From assembly GCA_949825025.1 (NCBI GenBank), contig OX463785.1, positions 10,727,971-10,791,970 of the forward strand: a stretch of 64,000 bases of DNA. Direction: 5' to 3'. A program made the position numbers and the translations under genes. How positions within the stretch are numbered: the first letter of the stretch is position 1; each line of letters begins with the position of its first letter. Of this stretch, positions 24,982-35,745 are shown one piece after another. The notes beneath the pieces are model-generated. The model saw only the letters and a list, made by a program, of their open reading frames with translations. It made no database searches and was not told the origin of the DNA. The DNA is from Siphlonurus alternatus. Lineage: Eukaryota > Arthropoda > Insecta > Ephemeroptera > Siphlonuridae.

Positions 24982-25074
24982 GTAGGAGGGTCGCGACGGT
25001 AAGCGCTGAAGGGTACACGTCAGGCCGTGAACCTTCCTCTGGAGCCGCCGTCGGTGCACATCCTTGGTGGTATT
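24982..25074 (+). pseudogene. 28S rRNA-derived fragment, second copy
   Basis: Plus strand reads GTAGGAGGGTCGCGACGGTA, then AGCGCTGAAGGGT, GGAGCCGCCGTCGGTGCA and CTTGGTGGTATT. This is the same 28S block as 30-112 but in the opposite orientation and slightly more diverged (GTGCACATCCTTGG for GTGCAGATCTTGG). It is about 93 bp, with no flanking rDNA. Confidence 0.8.
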
Positions 25075-26091
25075 GGAAAATTAACATAAACTTAATTAAC
25101 GCTTATAATTTCAATTTATAATTTACTTGAAATTTATATGGATAATAATTGTAAAGTTCGTTTTTTTTTTTTTTGTTTTGTTAAAAATATATTCAATATT
25201 ATAAAATATTATACAATACATATTAACATGAAGCATTTTATCCCTTGCGAGGTAAGCCAGCATCATTATATTACCTCGCCCATATCCGAGGCAACTTTTT
25301 TCTGCTTTTTAGTGGTTATATAAGATAATATTTGAGGCTTACTAGACCTAACGTACCGCGCGATCAAGGACATTATGCTACAGCTTGTCCTGCCGACCAG
25401 ACTTTTGGCATTAATTTAGCCGCTGACCCACAGACAATTAATGTATTCCCATTCTCTTGATTCAGGGTTCCGTCTGCAAGAGCCCCTGCCTCTATATATA
25501 AGGGCTCGATCAGGGCCAGTTCAGCGTATTACGTTGTCAGTCATGCAGTTCACAACACATGCATGATGCTGCGCGCTTATACTGCCTGATTATATAACAC
25601 GTTGAGCATATTATATATAATATATTTTATATACAGATAAAATCTAATCCATAAAATTAAAATCTTATCATAAATTAATAAAAAAAAAAAAAAAAAAAAA
25701 CGGAGTATTTGATTTATATTGAATTCAGTTTAATTATAATATATTATATACTATTATTATATTACATTACAATTTCAATATCTTAATATATATTATTTTC
25801 AATTTATTACTTGAAGAAAAATGAATTCTTGTAAAATTTTGCACCATGCAGCTAATGAGATTATTCATATTAATCTCTGCTGGACAATATTTGTAAAAAT
25901 TATGAATTATTAAAAAAAAATATTATTTTTAAAGTTAATTAATTTATAATTATTCACATGGCGTTGAATTTGATTCGAATAATATATAATATATATAAAA
26001 AAAAATTAAAAAAATATACATGCAATGCATATACATTAATTAATTTAATTCAAAATTTCATCAGAATACTCATGCACTAAATCAATTTCAG

Positions 26092-26132
<41 letters not shown>

Positions 26133-26324
26133 TATAGATAAGAAATTTCGCCAGAATGCGAGCTCGCGTTGATAATTTTTTGCAGGCATTTATTTTTTAT
26201 AGCGATTATTTCTTTTACAGACGCCTTAATACTAAAACTATAGAAACAAGTTTTGTTAGGTGGAACCATCGAATGACAACCAGCTATATAGTTAAAGGAC
26301 AAGTTTTATTTGTAAAACAAGCGT
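25075..26324. other. AT-rich intergenic stretch
   Basis: Poly-A near 25680-25700, a (TA)n run near 26100-26120 and a short GC-richer patch at 25340-25560. I see no supportable gene. Confidence 0.4.
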
Positions 26325-26496
26325 TGCTATATATATAAGGAGAGCTATAGCTAGAGCTTTATAAAGCGCTGTGGAGCAAATTCTCGCGCGGCAGAAAACT
26401 GAAGATAGATAAGTTTTGAGTTGCTCCGCGCGTATCAGACGTACAACAATTTTCATAAGGAAATAAATACGCAAATTTACAAGAAAAAACAACGTC
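26325..26496 (+). promoter_or_regulatory. Likely guanine deaminase promoter and 5' UTR
   Basis: A TATA-like CTATATATATAAGG at about 26327-26340 and a second TTTATAAAGCG lie 120-170 bp before the ATG, followed by a GC-richer leader (GCGCGGCAG, CTCCGCGCG). The sites are inferred from sequence only. Confidence 0.35.
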
Positions 26497-29400
26497 ATGG
26501 CTTCAGATACGGTATGTATTGCTTGTTAATAGTATAGTAATGTAATTTATAGCATTTTTCTACAGTGTTTTTGCCACAAAAGGGTTTATTTCAATATAAA
26601 AAAAAGTGAATTATTTTTCACGTAGCGCGTTGTTGCCACGCCTACACTTCTTTCTATAGGCAAAGCCGGCACAGCGCTGAACGAGTGTTCATCAATTAAT
26701 TGATTTATGATTTTTTTTTATAAATATTAAATTTTCAGCGGGAAGTGTTTCAACATTTTCAAAACGCAATAATATATTGTTTTCAGCTAGAGACGTCCAT
26801 ATTATAAATATATATTTATTAATTTATGCATGGGTCAGTTAATAAATATATCAAAAATAACAAAATTGTTAATTATATCAGTTATATATGCATAATAATG
26901 GGCTGCAGATCATTATAGTGCCAAAAATGTATCAAAATGTTAGAAAATTAAGTTTCCCACCACATGCACCGTCACGCTTATATAGAGAAATTAATATATT
27001 TGTGACAAAATGACACCATAATAATTATATACGCACCTTATATATAAATAGTAAATACACTATAAACATGGAACTTCTTAAAATCTAGTTTTAGCTATTT
27101 GGTCAATTTTGTGGCCATATATGGTGGTCTCTAGCTGTATTATTGGTCAGCATCCATGATGGCATCACCAATCCTTTTGTCCTCCCATTTACTTACAAAA
27201 AAAGATTGGGCGCACGTAAGATCCTATACAGAGCAATTTTTCGATCGCTAATTGTTAACCCTCTAAATAAGTTATGTTTGCAAATTTAAAATTACGTATT
27301 GGCACTAACCTTTTACATTTGCTGCTATAACAAATTTATTATTTGCATTGGGTCAGTTTAATTAAAGAGCATCTAAAGAATTTCGCGGTAGTAGTGTTTT
27401 GACTTCGAGCCGAAAAAACGTGCACAGAAGGGTTGCGCGCCGATGCGCGGTGGTTGTAGCAGTCCTGAGTCAAAATTAGCAAACGAACATGACGACTATA
27501 TAATTTTTCTGATGGATACTTACCAATGGTAAGTAAGACGAGAAAATTCAACAGTGCCTTAATGCCATATTAAGGCACTGAGATTAGATTCCTTTATATT
27601 TTATGAGAAAGTTAATTTTTATATTCTGGCTTGTATTTTATACATGTCATATAGAATTTTTTTGGGGACCTTTAAAAAAAAAAAAAAAAAAAAAAATGGA
27701 AATATATAATTTAAATTCTTACTCTAAAGCATTTTCACGTTACAAACAGCTAGAGTCTGCGCAGAAAAGTCAGAAGTAAAATATTGTTATGTAGAATTAT
27801 TTCTTTTTCTTATAATTAATTTATTTTCCAGATTTTAATTTTTTTTTTTTATTTATTTATTTTAAACTTTTGTTGGTTGCATAAAGCATACATTATTAAT
27901 GCACGAGTGTTTGGAAACTTTAATAATAATTAAGAGCAATTTTTTAAAGACATAACACTTTTTTTTCTGTATATATATTATGTACTGATAATTTAATTAC
28001 AAAAATCACTGAGAACAAAATACATTAATTACATATTAAACTGTACGTATTTTATATGTACTGATAATTTAATTACAAAAATCACTGAGGACAAAATATA
28101 TTAATTACATATTTAACTGTATTTTCCCGAAAATTCGTGTATATCTTATTTTCGATTCCTTAAAATTCTTGTATATCTAATTTTTAATTTGTTCATCATT
28201 CAATATGTTACTAACACAAAGTCTTAACTCCTCAGAAACCCAGTATGGCCTTTGTGGGCTCCATAGTTCACTCCGTCGGAGAGCCACAACTCAGCATCTT
28301 GGACAAAGCAGTGCTGATCGTGCAAAATGGCAAGGTGTGTACTTAATTATATTATAAAGCTTCCTGGAAACATGGGACTTTTTAAAATCTAGCAAGCTAT
28401 TTGGTCATTTTCTGGCCATATATGGCAGTGTCTAGATGAAATATAACTATATAATAGACGAGAAAGTTCAACAGCCCATAATAAGGTATAATATTACATT
28501 CCTTTAAATTCTACTTTCATCAAGTGGAAAATATATTTAAAATTAATTTTGTAAAATAATGAAATAAAAATATACACTGTAGTCCCTTATAAATATAATA
28601 TGATATGAAATTAAATTGCAGAAAAAAACCTTTAAATTTAATTGATGATAAAAAAAAATTCAAAACCAATTTTGAGAAATTCAAAATCTGCAGGATTGTT
28701 AAGTAAATACAAGAAAAAATTACAGGAGTTATCCACTGTAAAACTAACACTGTAAAATTATTTTACTGATTTTCTGCAGGTTGCGACCTTGGACAAAGTG
28801 GAAAATCTGGATACTCTAAAGGCAAAATACGAAGTTACAGATGGAAATGTCTACCATCTTCAGAAAGGGTAAATATAAATTATCATTACTTACTATATTT
28901 AAAGCAAATAGGAAAATTGTAAAATTGTAGAGTAGTTAAAAGTGTCTACATAAAGGTAACTTTAATTTTCCGTACCCAACGCAATAAAACAGTGCAACGT
29001 AATTCAAAAAGAAACAAAATCAATTTGCCATGTATGCATAATTAAAGTGCTTACTACCTATAATAATAATGACCATTCATATGGCAGATGTATATTTAGA
29101 CAAGGCTGGAGAGCCGAAGCATTATGTATATTATAGTCGTCACTTTAAAAAAAAAAAAACACTTGCAGCCTTAATTTGTTTATCACCATCTTAATAATTC
29201 TTACAGAGTATGGTGATTAACAAGGCCATGCAAAGGGACATTTTCTGAGGCGATGACTGTTCTCTTAATATTTTAAAAGAACAAATTTACATACACTCCA
29301 TTCAATATTATAAATATCTGACCCAGTATGCTTTAACAAGGTCAGATCGGACATTTTTATTTGAATGAAGTGGACAAGTCATGACTATAATAATGTTGAC

Positions 29401-29955
29401 CGCAGGGAGTTCCTGATGCCTGGAATGGTGGACACTCACATCCACGCTCCACAGTACCCCAACGTGGGCCTCGGTTACGACAGGACCTTGCTAGAGTGGC
29501 TGGACGAGTACACCTTCCCCCTCGAGGCAAGCTACAGCGACACTGAGTTCGCAGCCAAGGTCTACGAGGCAGTCGTCGTGAGTATTTATTGATAATTAAT
29601 CACTAAATTTTCTCTTGTACAGAATAATTAATTTACCATGATCATGTGGAAATAATGAGCTGTCTGCTATATCGGGTTAATGCAACATCGAGCTTTATGC
29701 TTTACAGCACATGATCGTGGAGGCACATAGCTCATTATTCAGGATGAGGGACAATAAAATATAATATTGAGCATTTTGTTAGAAGTAGTGATGAACAGTA
29801 TGAAATGTCGTTGTTTGTGCGCATCAGAAAATATAAAAATAAAATGTTGAAAGTATACTATGAACTAATTCATGTAGTATATTTTTTGAACTGTTAATTT
29901 ACACTGTCACAAATTTGGTATGGCGGAATTCAAATTCAATTTAAATATTAAAAAA

Positions 29956-30010
<55 letters not shown>

Positions 30011-31876
30011 ATATATAAATAAATAAATAAATAAAAAGGAAAGCGCACACTATATAATTTTTTAAACACAGATACCAATTTAAAATTTTGATAGCTCAAA
30101 CATCAACTGTATTTTTCTAGCGTCGATTGTTGGCTGCTGGCACCACGACGGCATGTTACTTTGCGACAATCCACGAGGAGAGCTCGGTACTTCTGGCCAG
30201 ACTGACCAACCAGCTGGGACAACGAGCGCTGGTCGGCAAGGTCAACATGAACAGAGAGCACCCTGACTACTACGGAGAGACCACCGAGGACTCTCTGACC
30301 AGCACTGAGAACTTCATCAAGGCTGTCAAGGCCCTCAATGTGAGTTCCATTGTTAATATCTGTCCAGAAGAGGGGTGGGTTTCATCCTTCTTATTTTCAT
30401 GAGTTATCTTGGAAGAGTCAAACAATTCAATTAAATTAGCTGGAGTGGAATAGGAGAATATTAGGGTGAATAAGCACCTCCATGCACAATTAACACACTA
30501 ACCTGCTATTAACTACTGCTATTGTACCAGTAGTTAAATATATAGAATGAACATTATTGATAGTATAACAATTTTCTAGATGCCTAAATTGAACCATATA
30601 CATATTTATATTTCTTTACTGCTTTTATAATTTAATTTCAAATTCTATACAGATGTTTTGAAGGGGCTTGTAAAAACAAAGCATAATTTTTAAATTTAAT
30701 TTCTTTAATAAAGTAAATAAAGTAATGTTATCTTATCACCTGATTTCAGAACCCTCTAGTACAGCCAATCATCACTCCTCGGTTTGCCATCAGTTGTGAC
30801 GAAGAAATCATGACTAAGTTGGGGAAAATGGCCACGACTTATGGTGTTCATATTCAGGTAACCAAAGCTGAGACGCCAAATGTCCTACACTTAACTTCAA
30901 CTAAACTGTCCTGATTTTAGACTCACATATCTGAGACCCTGAGCGAGATTGCATATGTAAAGGAGTTGTTCCCGGCCTGTAAAACCTACGCAGATGTGTA
31001 TGATCAGTCAAACCTGCTCACAAACAAGGTATGTGATTATATAGTTTTATTTATTATGTTTTCCTAATTAATTATTATAAGTTAATTATTTAATTACATT
31101 ATTTTGTTGAATAATAAGAAGGTCTATGCTCCTTTCTACTAAATGTAGTATGACGAGTGTTGATCCAAGAGTTTATATCCAGGAAAAAATATTGTCTTCA
31201 CATCATGCAAGTGAAATTGACAATATAATATATGTATTCAAAAACAGAAATGTAAAGAGTTAAAAATTTAATATTTTGCAAAAAGAAGCATTTAAATAAT
31301 TTTGAGATAGAACAAAGAATTACAGAAGAACCAGACTATTGTGCCCCGTTTCTTCCCCTCTAACAACAGTGTTAAATGACACAGACGGTGCTTGCCCACG
31401 GAGTGTACTTGGAGGATGAAGAGCTGACCAAGTTGGCGGCGAAGGGCACGTCCATCTCTCACTGCCCCAACTCCAACGTGAGCCTGCAGAGTGGAATGTG
31501 CGACGTCAAGCGACTGCTGGCACACAACGTCAAGGTCGGACTTGGGACAGGTGAGAAACAGCTGATTTTAATTCAAGTAGAAACCATTCATGACAAATCT
31601 TATACAGATACTTGTTTGTGTTTCAGTTATGTCTTTTATTTTGCATAAACTGTAAACTGATTGAACAAAAAATGAAGAGTAATTAGATTGGATTGTTAGA
31701 TTGGAGACATTAAGCCAGAAAAAGAAAAAGGACATACATATATCGTCGCCTCAGAATGCAAGTCGCGTAAGTACAAAAAAATTTGATGCAACTTTGAACC
31801 TTATTTCAATATAACTTAAAGCTCAAAGTCCCATAAAATTTTTTTGTACTTACGCGACTTGCATTCTGAGGCGACG

Positions 31877-31909
<33 letters not shown>

Positions 31910-33517
31910 ATATATGTATGTATATATGTATATATATTATGTATATATTTAATTTTAAAATCATTGGTTAGAATCAAGTTATAAGTATGAATTTTAAAGA
32001 ATATTGAGGCTCAGATTAAAAATTAACCAGCCGCCAAAAGTCGTTTACAGTTGATAATACGTAACTTTTCTACGAGTTTTATGAAATCAGAGCTTTGAAT
32101 TTTTACAGGTGCAGTCATAGCTGCACCACAATTGATTAAAAATACAGCATGCAATGTGAATATTGATTATCAAATCCAATAATGACTCTTGGTAACAGCA
32201 TAATTTGAGATTTGGCTCAAATGCCTTTAATTTTCTTTATACTTGATAAATTTTGAGAAATAATAAGTTATAAATTGAAGTTTTATACAGTAGACAATTT
32301 CTTCTATCAACTAATTGACTCCCTACACTTGTTCGTTGAGGCAGCTTTATTCCAGACAAGGGGCAAAATTTCCTCCACCTAGTCTAAGACCACATGTCTC
32401 AGTCCACCATTCTAAATCCTCCACTTTGCAGACATGTCCGGAGGCTACGGTCACTCTGTGATGGACGCGATGAGACACGCCCTCACGGTCTCTACCTGTC
32501 TCTCCTTCAACAAGGTCGCAGAATACACTCCTCTCAACTACCAGGATGCCTTCCACCTGGCTACCCTGGGAGGAGCACAAGGTTCGTGAATCAGGTCGAT
32601 TGTTGCTACTTAGAAACTGTGAGAGGAAGGAGAAAAACCACCTAGTAGTAGTGGCAATGACAGATTTTTTTTTAATCTTATCAACGGGAAGTGAGGTGGA
32701 GGAATTCAATAAGAAGTGGGTGGTTAGAAAAGTGCAACTGTCAATGTAGTTTTCCTTATACCGTGAAGATCACAAAGCTCAAACCAAAATTACTACCCCC
32801 TAAATATTACTATACTTAATTTTTATTTACTTACGAGTTACAATGAGAGCAAATCTCTCCTATCAAAAATATTTTGTAACATAGAAATTCAATGATAAAA
32901 AAAGTGATGAAATTGTTGTGTACCACTTTTAAGGCGCTACTTGAGATAAGATTTAAAACATTAATTTTAAAAATCTGTTAGAAATACAGTAAAAACTTGT
33001 TATTACTTTAAGTCAAGGGACCCAGGATATTAGGTTTACTATAAATCAACTACATCAAGTATTGCCTTATATTGAATTTTTCCTATACCTGCAATGCTAA
33101 TTATTTTTTATGGGACCACAATCTCCTTTCATCAAAAACGAGTTTTACCTAACAAGTTGTGTAATAATGACGAGTTTTTACTGTATTTTAATCATTTACG
33201 ACCAAAAAAGAAAAAGTTTATATAAAAAAGATTAGTTGGAATTCCAATTTTTGTGTTGCACTATAAAATGTCAAAGATCACACTGGAGATTATTAAACTA
33301 ACAAGTCCGTCTCTTCACAGCTCTCTCTCTGGACTCTGTGACCGGTAACTTTGCCGTGGGGAAGGACTTTGACGCTCTCATTATCAACATGAACTCCGGA
33401 ACCTCGGACTTGCTCAAGGACTACTCCACCGCAGAGATAATCCAGAAGTTTGTGTACCTCGCCGACGACAGAAACATCTCCCGTGTCTACATAGCTGGCA
33501 AGCACATCAAGACGTGA
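26497..33517 (+). CDS. GDA: Guanine deaminase (complete, ten coding exons)
   Basis: Coding exons: 26497-26511, 28236-28334, 28780-28868, 29406-29577, 30121-30339, 30750-30857, 30921-31028, 31385-31550, 32432-32581, 33321-33517; all are GT-AG and in frame, giving 440 aa (family about 450). It is an amidohydrolase-superfamily zinc enzyme that deaminates guanine to xanthine in cytosolic purine catabolism. Visible signatures: PGMVDTHIHA (His79, His81), AAGTTTACYFATIH, THISE (His236), LAHGVYL (His275), SHCPNSN and GTDMSGG (Asp326), i.e. the complete metal set of the family, plus a C-terminal GKDFDALI strand. Exon 1 encodes only MASDT, so the start is the least certain point; a methionine in exon 2 (28245) is an alternative. 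The splice after 32581 uses a weak donor (GTTCGT). Intron 4 carries an AAAT microsatellite. No catalytic residue is missing. Confidence 0.93.
27066..28510 (+). repeat. Two direct copies of an uncharacterised repeat in guanine deaminase introns 1 and 2
   Basis: Copy 1 (about 27066-27598) and copy 2 (about 28370-28510) share ATGGAACTTCTTAAAATCTA versus ATGGGACTTTTTAAAATCTA, then GCTATTTGGTCA, GGCCATATATGG and, at the far end, GACGAGAAARTTCAACAG with ATTCCTTTA. Copy 2 is the shorter, internally deleted form. Exon 2 lies between them. Confidence 0.55.
27979..28120 (+). repeat. Tandem duplication, 76-bp period
   Basis: TATGTACTGATAATTTAATT followed by CAAAAATCACTGAG and TTAATTACATAT occurs twice, starting at 27980 and 28056, with few mismatches. 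It lies in intron 1 of the guanine deaminase. Confidence 0.8.
29132..29262. mobile_element. Fold-back MITE, GCAGCCTTGTTAATCACC family, copy 2
   Basis: Contains ACTTGCAGCCTTAATTTGTT and TATCACCAT against ATGGTGATTAACAAGG and GAGGCGATGACTGT, with a poly-A-expanded left arm. It sits in guanine deaminase intron 3, about 140 bp before exon 4. Confidence 0.7.
29951..30036. repeat. (AAAT)n microsatellite
   Basis: About 20 tandem AAAT units with one interruption near 30010, in intron 4 of the guanine deaminase. Confidence 0.9.
31744..31945. repeat. Inverted repeat followed by a TA-rich microsatellite
   Basis: TCGTCGCCTCAGAATGCAAG with TCGCGTAAGTACAAAAAAAT at 31744-31782 is repeated inverted at 31838-31878 (about 40-bp arms, about 55-bp loop), ending directly in a TA tract. 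It lies in intron 8 of the guanine deaminase. Confidence 0.8.
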
Positions 33518-35745
33518 ACAATGTTATTATGTGTCACTGAAGGTGCTATCATAGAAGTTTTGTAGCCAGTTCACATTAATTTGGCTTCTATGTTTAATTC
33601 TTTGACTTGGAAAAAAATGAGGGTTATGTCCTAAAACCATTCCAGCTTTTATTATTAATAACCATGATTATGTTCTTGGTTCAAAATCAATTATTAATTC
33701 TTTTTTGTATATTTACTTTGTTACTACTGTATTTACTTTTTGCTCCAAAGCATGGATAAATTATAGACTCCAAAGTAATTTTTAGGGGGGTTGCCAGTAA
33801 GTCGAGTGTACAAGACTGTTAACTTCTAAACCGTCTGATAAAAGTCTACCATTCAGATGCTGTGATAAGGAATATGGTATACAGTAGTTCTTATCAGAAA
33901 ATACAAAGAACCGGTTTTGAAGCAGACAGTCTCGTACATATTTCATGATTCATTGGTTGAGACGAAACTACCTGGCAGCCAACCTTTCCAGTTGCTACAT
34001 CACTCACCTAATGCAGAGCGGGTTTTATATCTGCTTCATACTTCGTTGCCACATATTTTACTCGAGTGATCCGAGATGATAGCTGTCTAAAATAGCAACC
34101 CTGATAAAAAATTACTTTCGAGCAAACAGGCTATGTATAATGGTTTACTTTATTCTATTTCTTAAGGTTCATATTTTAATGATAAGCAAATAAATTAAAA
34201 ATAAACCTTGTTGAAATAGGGCCATTTGAAACGGGTGCTCATATTTTTAATTTGTTCAAAGAACTAATTAATAATGTTTTCTGTCTATTATATTTCAATA
34301 AAATTGCTTCATGAGTTCATATTACCAAAAGAATTAAATAATAATATAATAATTATCATAATATGCTCTAACAAGATTTTTTGTCAATTCTGTTGATTAC
34401 GGTAATTGAATAAATTTTATATTTAAACTTCAACGAATTAACCTAAATAAATTTTTAATTGTACTAAACAACTAACACAATCTAACCAATACTATATGCT
34501 TGAGAAAAAGCTCAGGAAAATAATGTAGCATTCCATGCTTTCTTTGTGATGCATTAACTTCAAAGAAGTTATTTACAAAGAAAAAGAAAGATATAGTTGT
34601 GTATATCTAAAGGTGCTAACTTGTATGTTAACAAAATTATCAATATTGCCATACAAAATGTGACTTACTATTTTTCATAATTTTTTTTTTAAATTTGTAT
34701 GAAAAATAAATTTAAATGTTTTCCCTCAAAGCATTGATTATTTCCAGACCAAATTTTTAAGTACTTTCCTAATTAATTTAAATTTAGCTTACTAGTTATT
34801 AGACTGAAAAATGTAGAAAATTTATTCAAGTCATTGTGAAAATAAGATCTAAAAAAACTTAGGCTTCAAAATTACGCAGAAGTTTTTTTTAAAAAAAGTC
34901 ATACTGTACATAAGAGTATGGTAAAAAAAAGGTTTACAGTTATGTTATATGGACAACCTGCATGATAATTTTATTGTATATTTTCAAAGAGGACCTCAAG
35001 TTATAAATTGTCAGGTTTTTTGACCCAAAAAATTGAGGGGAAAGACACTCTTAAGCCGGTATTACAAGATACAATTTTTCCAACTATTGCATACAATTTT
35101 TCCTTGCAAGAAAACTTGAACTCCATTTGTTTGTGTGGAGATGAAATTTTCTTGCAAGGAAAAATTGTATGCAAAATTGTATCGTGTAATACCGGCTTAA
35201 CATTATAGTCATGCAATTTTTTCCCTTACATTTGCATGACTATGACGTCACAATATCTTTCTTCTCAACCTCAAGAACGTAGCGAAAAAAAAAAAAAAAA
35301 AAAAAATCTGAACAAAATTGAAAACACATAACTTGAGGTGCTCTATTCAAGTATGCAATAAAAAAATAATTAAAAAAAAAATCATAAAGTTTGAACAATT
35401 ATTATTTAAATTTTGACTTAATAATGATTAGAAAAAGAAATTAATATTATTTTTTTAAAAAGAAAATTGTAAATATTTAACACATAAATCAGAAATTTAT
35501 TGAAAATTATAAATTATAAATTACATCTTTGTTTTTTAAAAAAAAAAAAAAAAAAATAGACACAGAACTGGAGATAATTTTAAGAAAATAACATTTCGGA
35601 TTAGGATAAAGTAACCACTAATATCCATTTTAAAATACTAGGATTCAACTTATCTGTGTCTAAATAACTCTAGTTATATTTAAAAAAAAAGTGTCTCTTT
35701 TTCTTGCCTTAGCGAAGCACATCACTTGCACAGGTGTTGAGAAGA
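33518..35745. other. Intergenic region between convergent guanine deaminase and SEM1
   Basis: 3' ends face each other across 2.2 kb. 33518-34950 is AT-rich with no recognisable gene. 34955-35350 is a nested fold-back (listed). Poly-A runs lie near 35285 and 35540. No clear AATAAA signal could be tied to either gene. Confidence 0.45.
34955..35350. mobile_element. Nested fold-backs: TTAA palindrome inside a GGACAAC-type element
   Basis: The inner palindrome (about 35050-35205) begins TTAAGCCGGTATTACAAGAT and ends TCGTGTAATACCGGCTTAA, with arms of about 65 bp sharing CAATTTTTCCTTGCAAGAAA. It splits an outer element with GGACAACCTGCAT and GAGGACCTCAAGTTAT at the left and ATAACTTGAGGTGC at the right; GCATGACTATGACGTCA marks the relationship to 7728-8065. 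Confidence 0.75.

Noticed and set aside
32347..32749. Frames on both strands around guanine deaminase exon 9
   Set aside because: Off-frame readings of a coding exon with deaminase codons in the proper frame.
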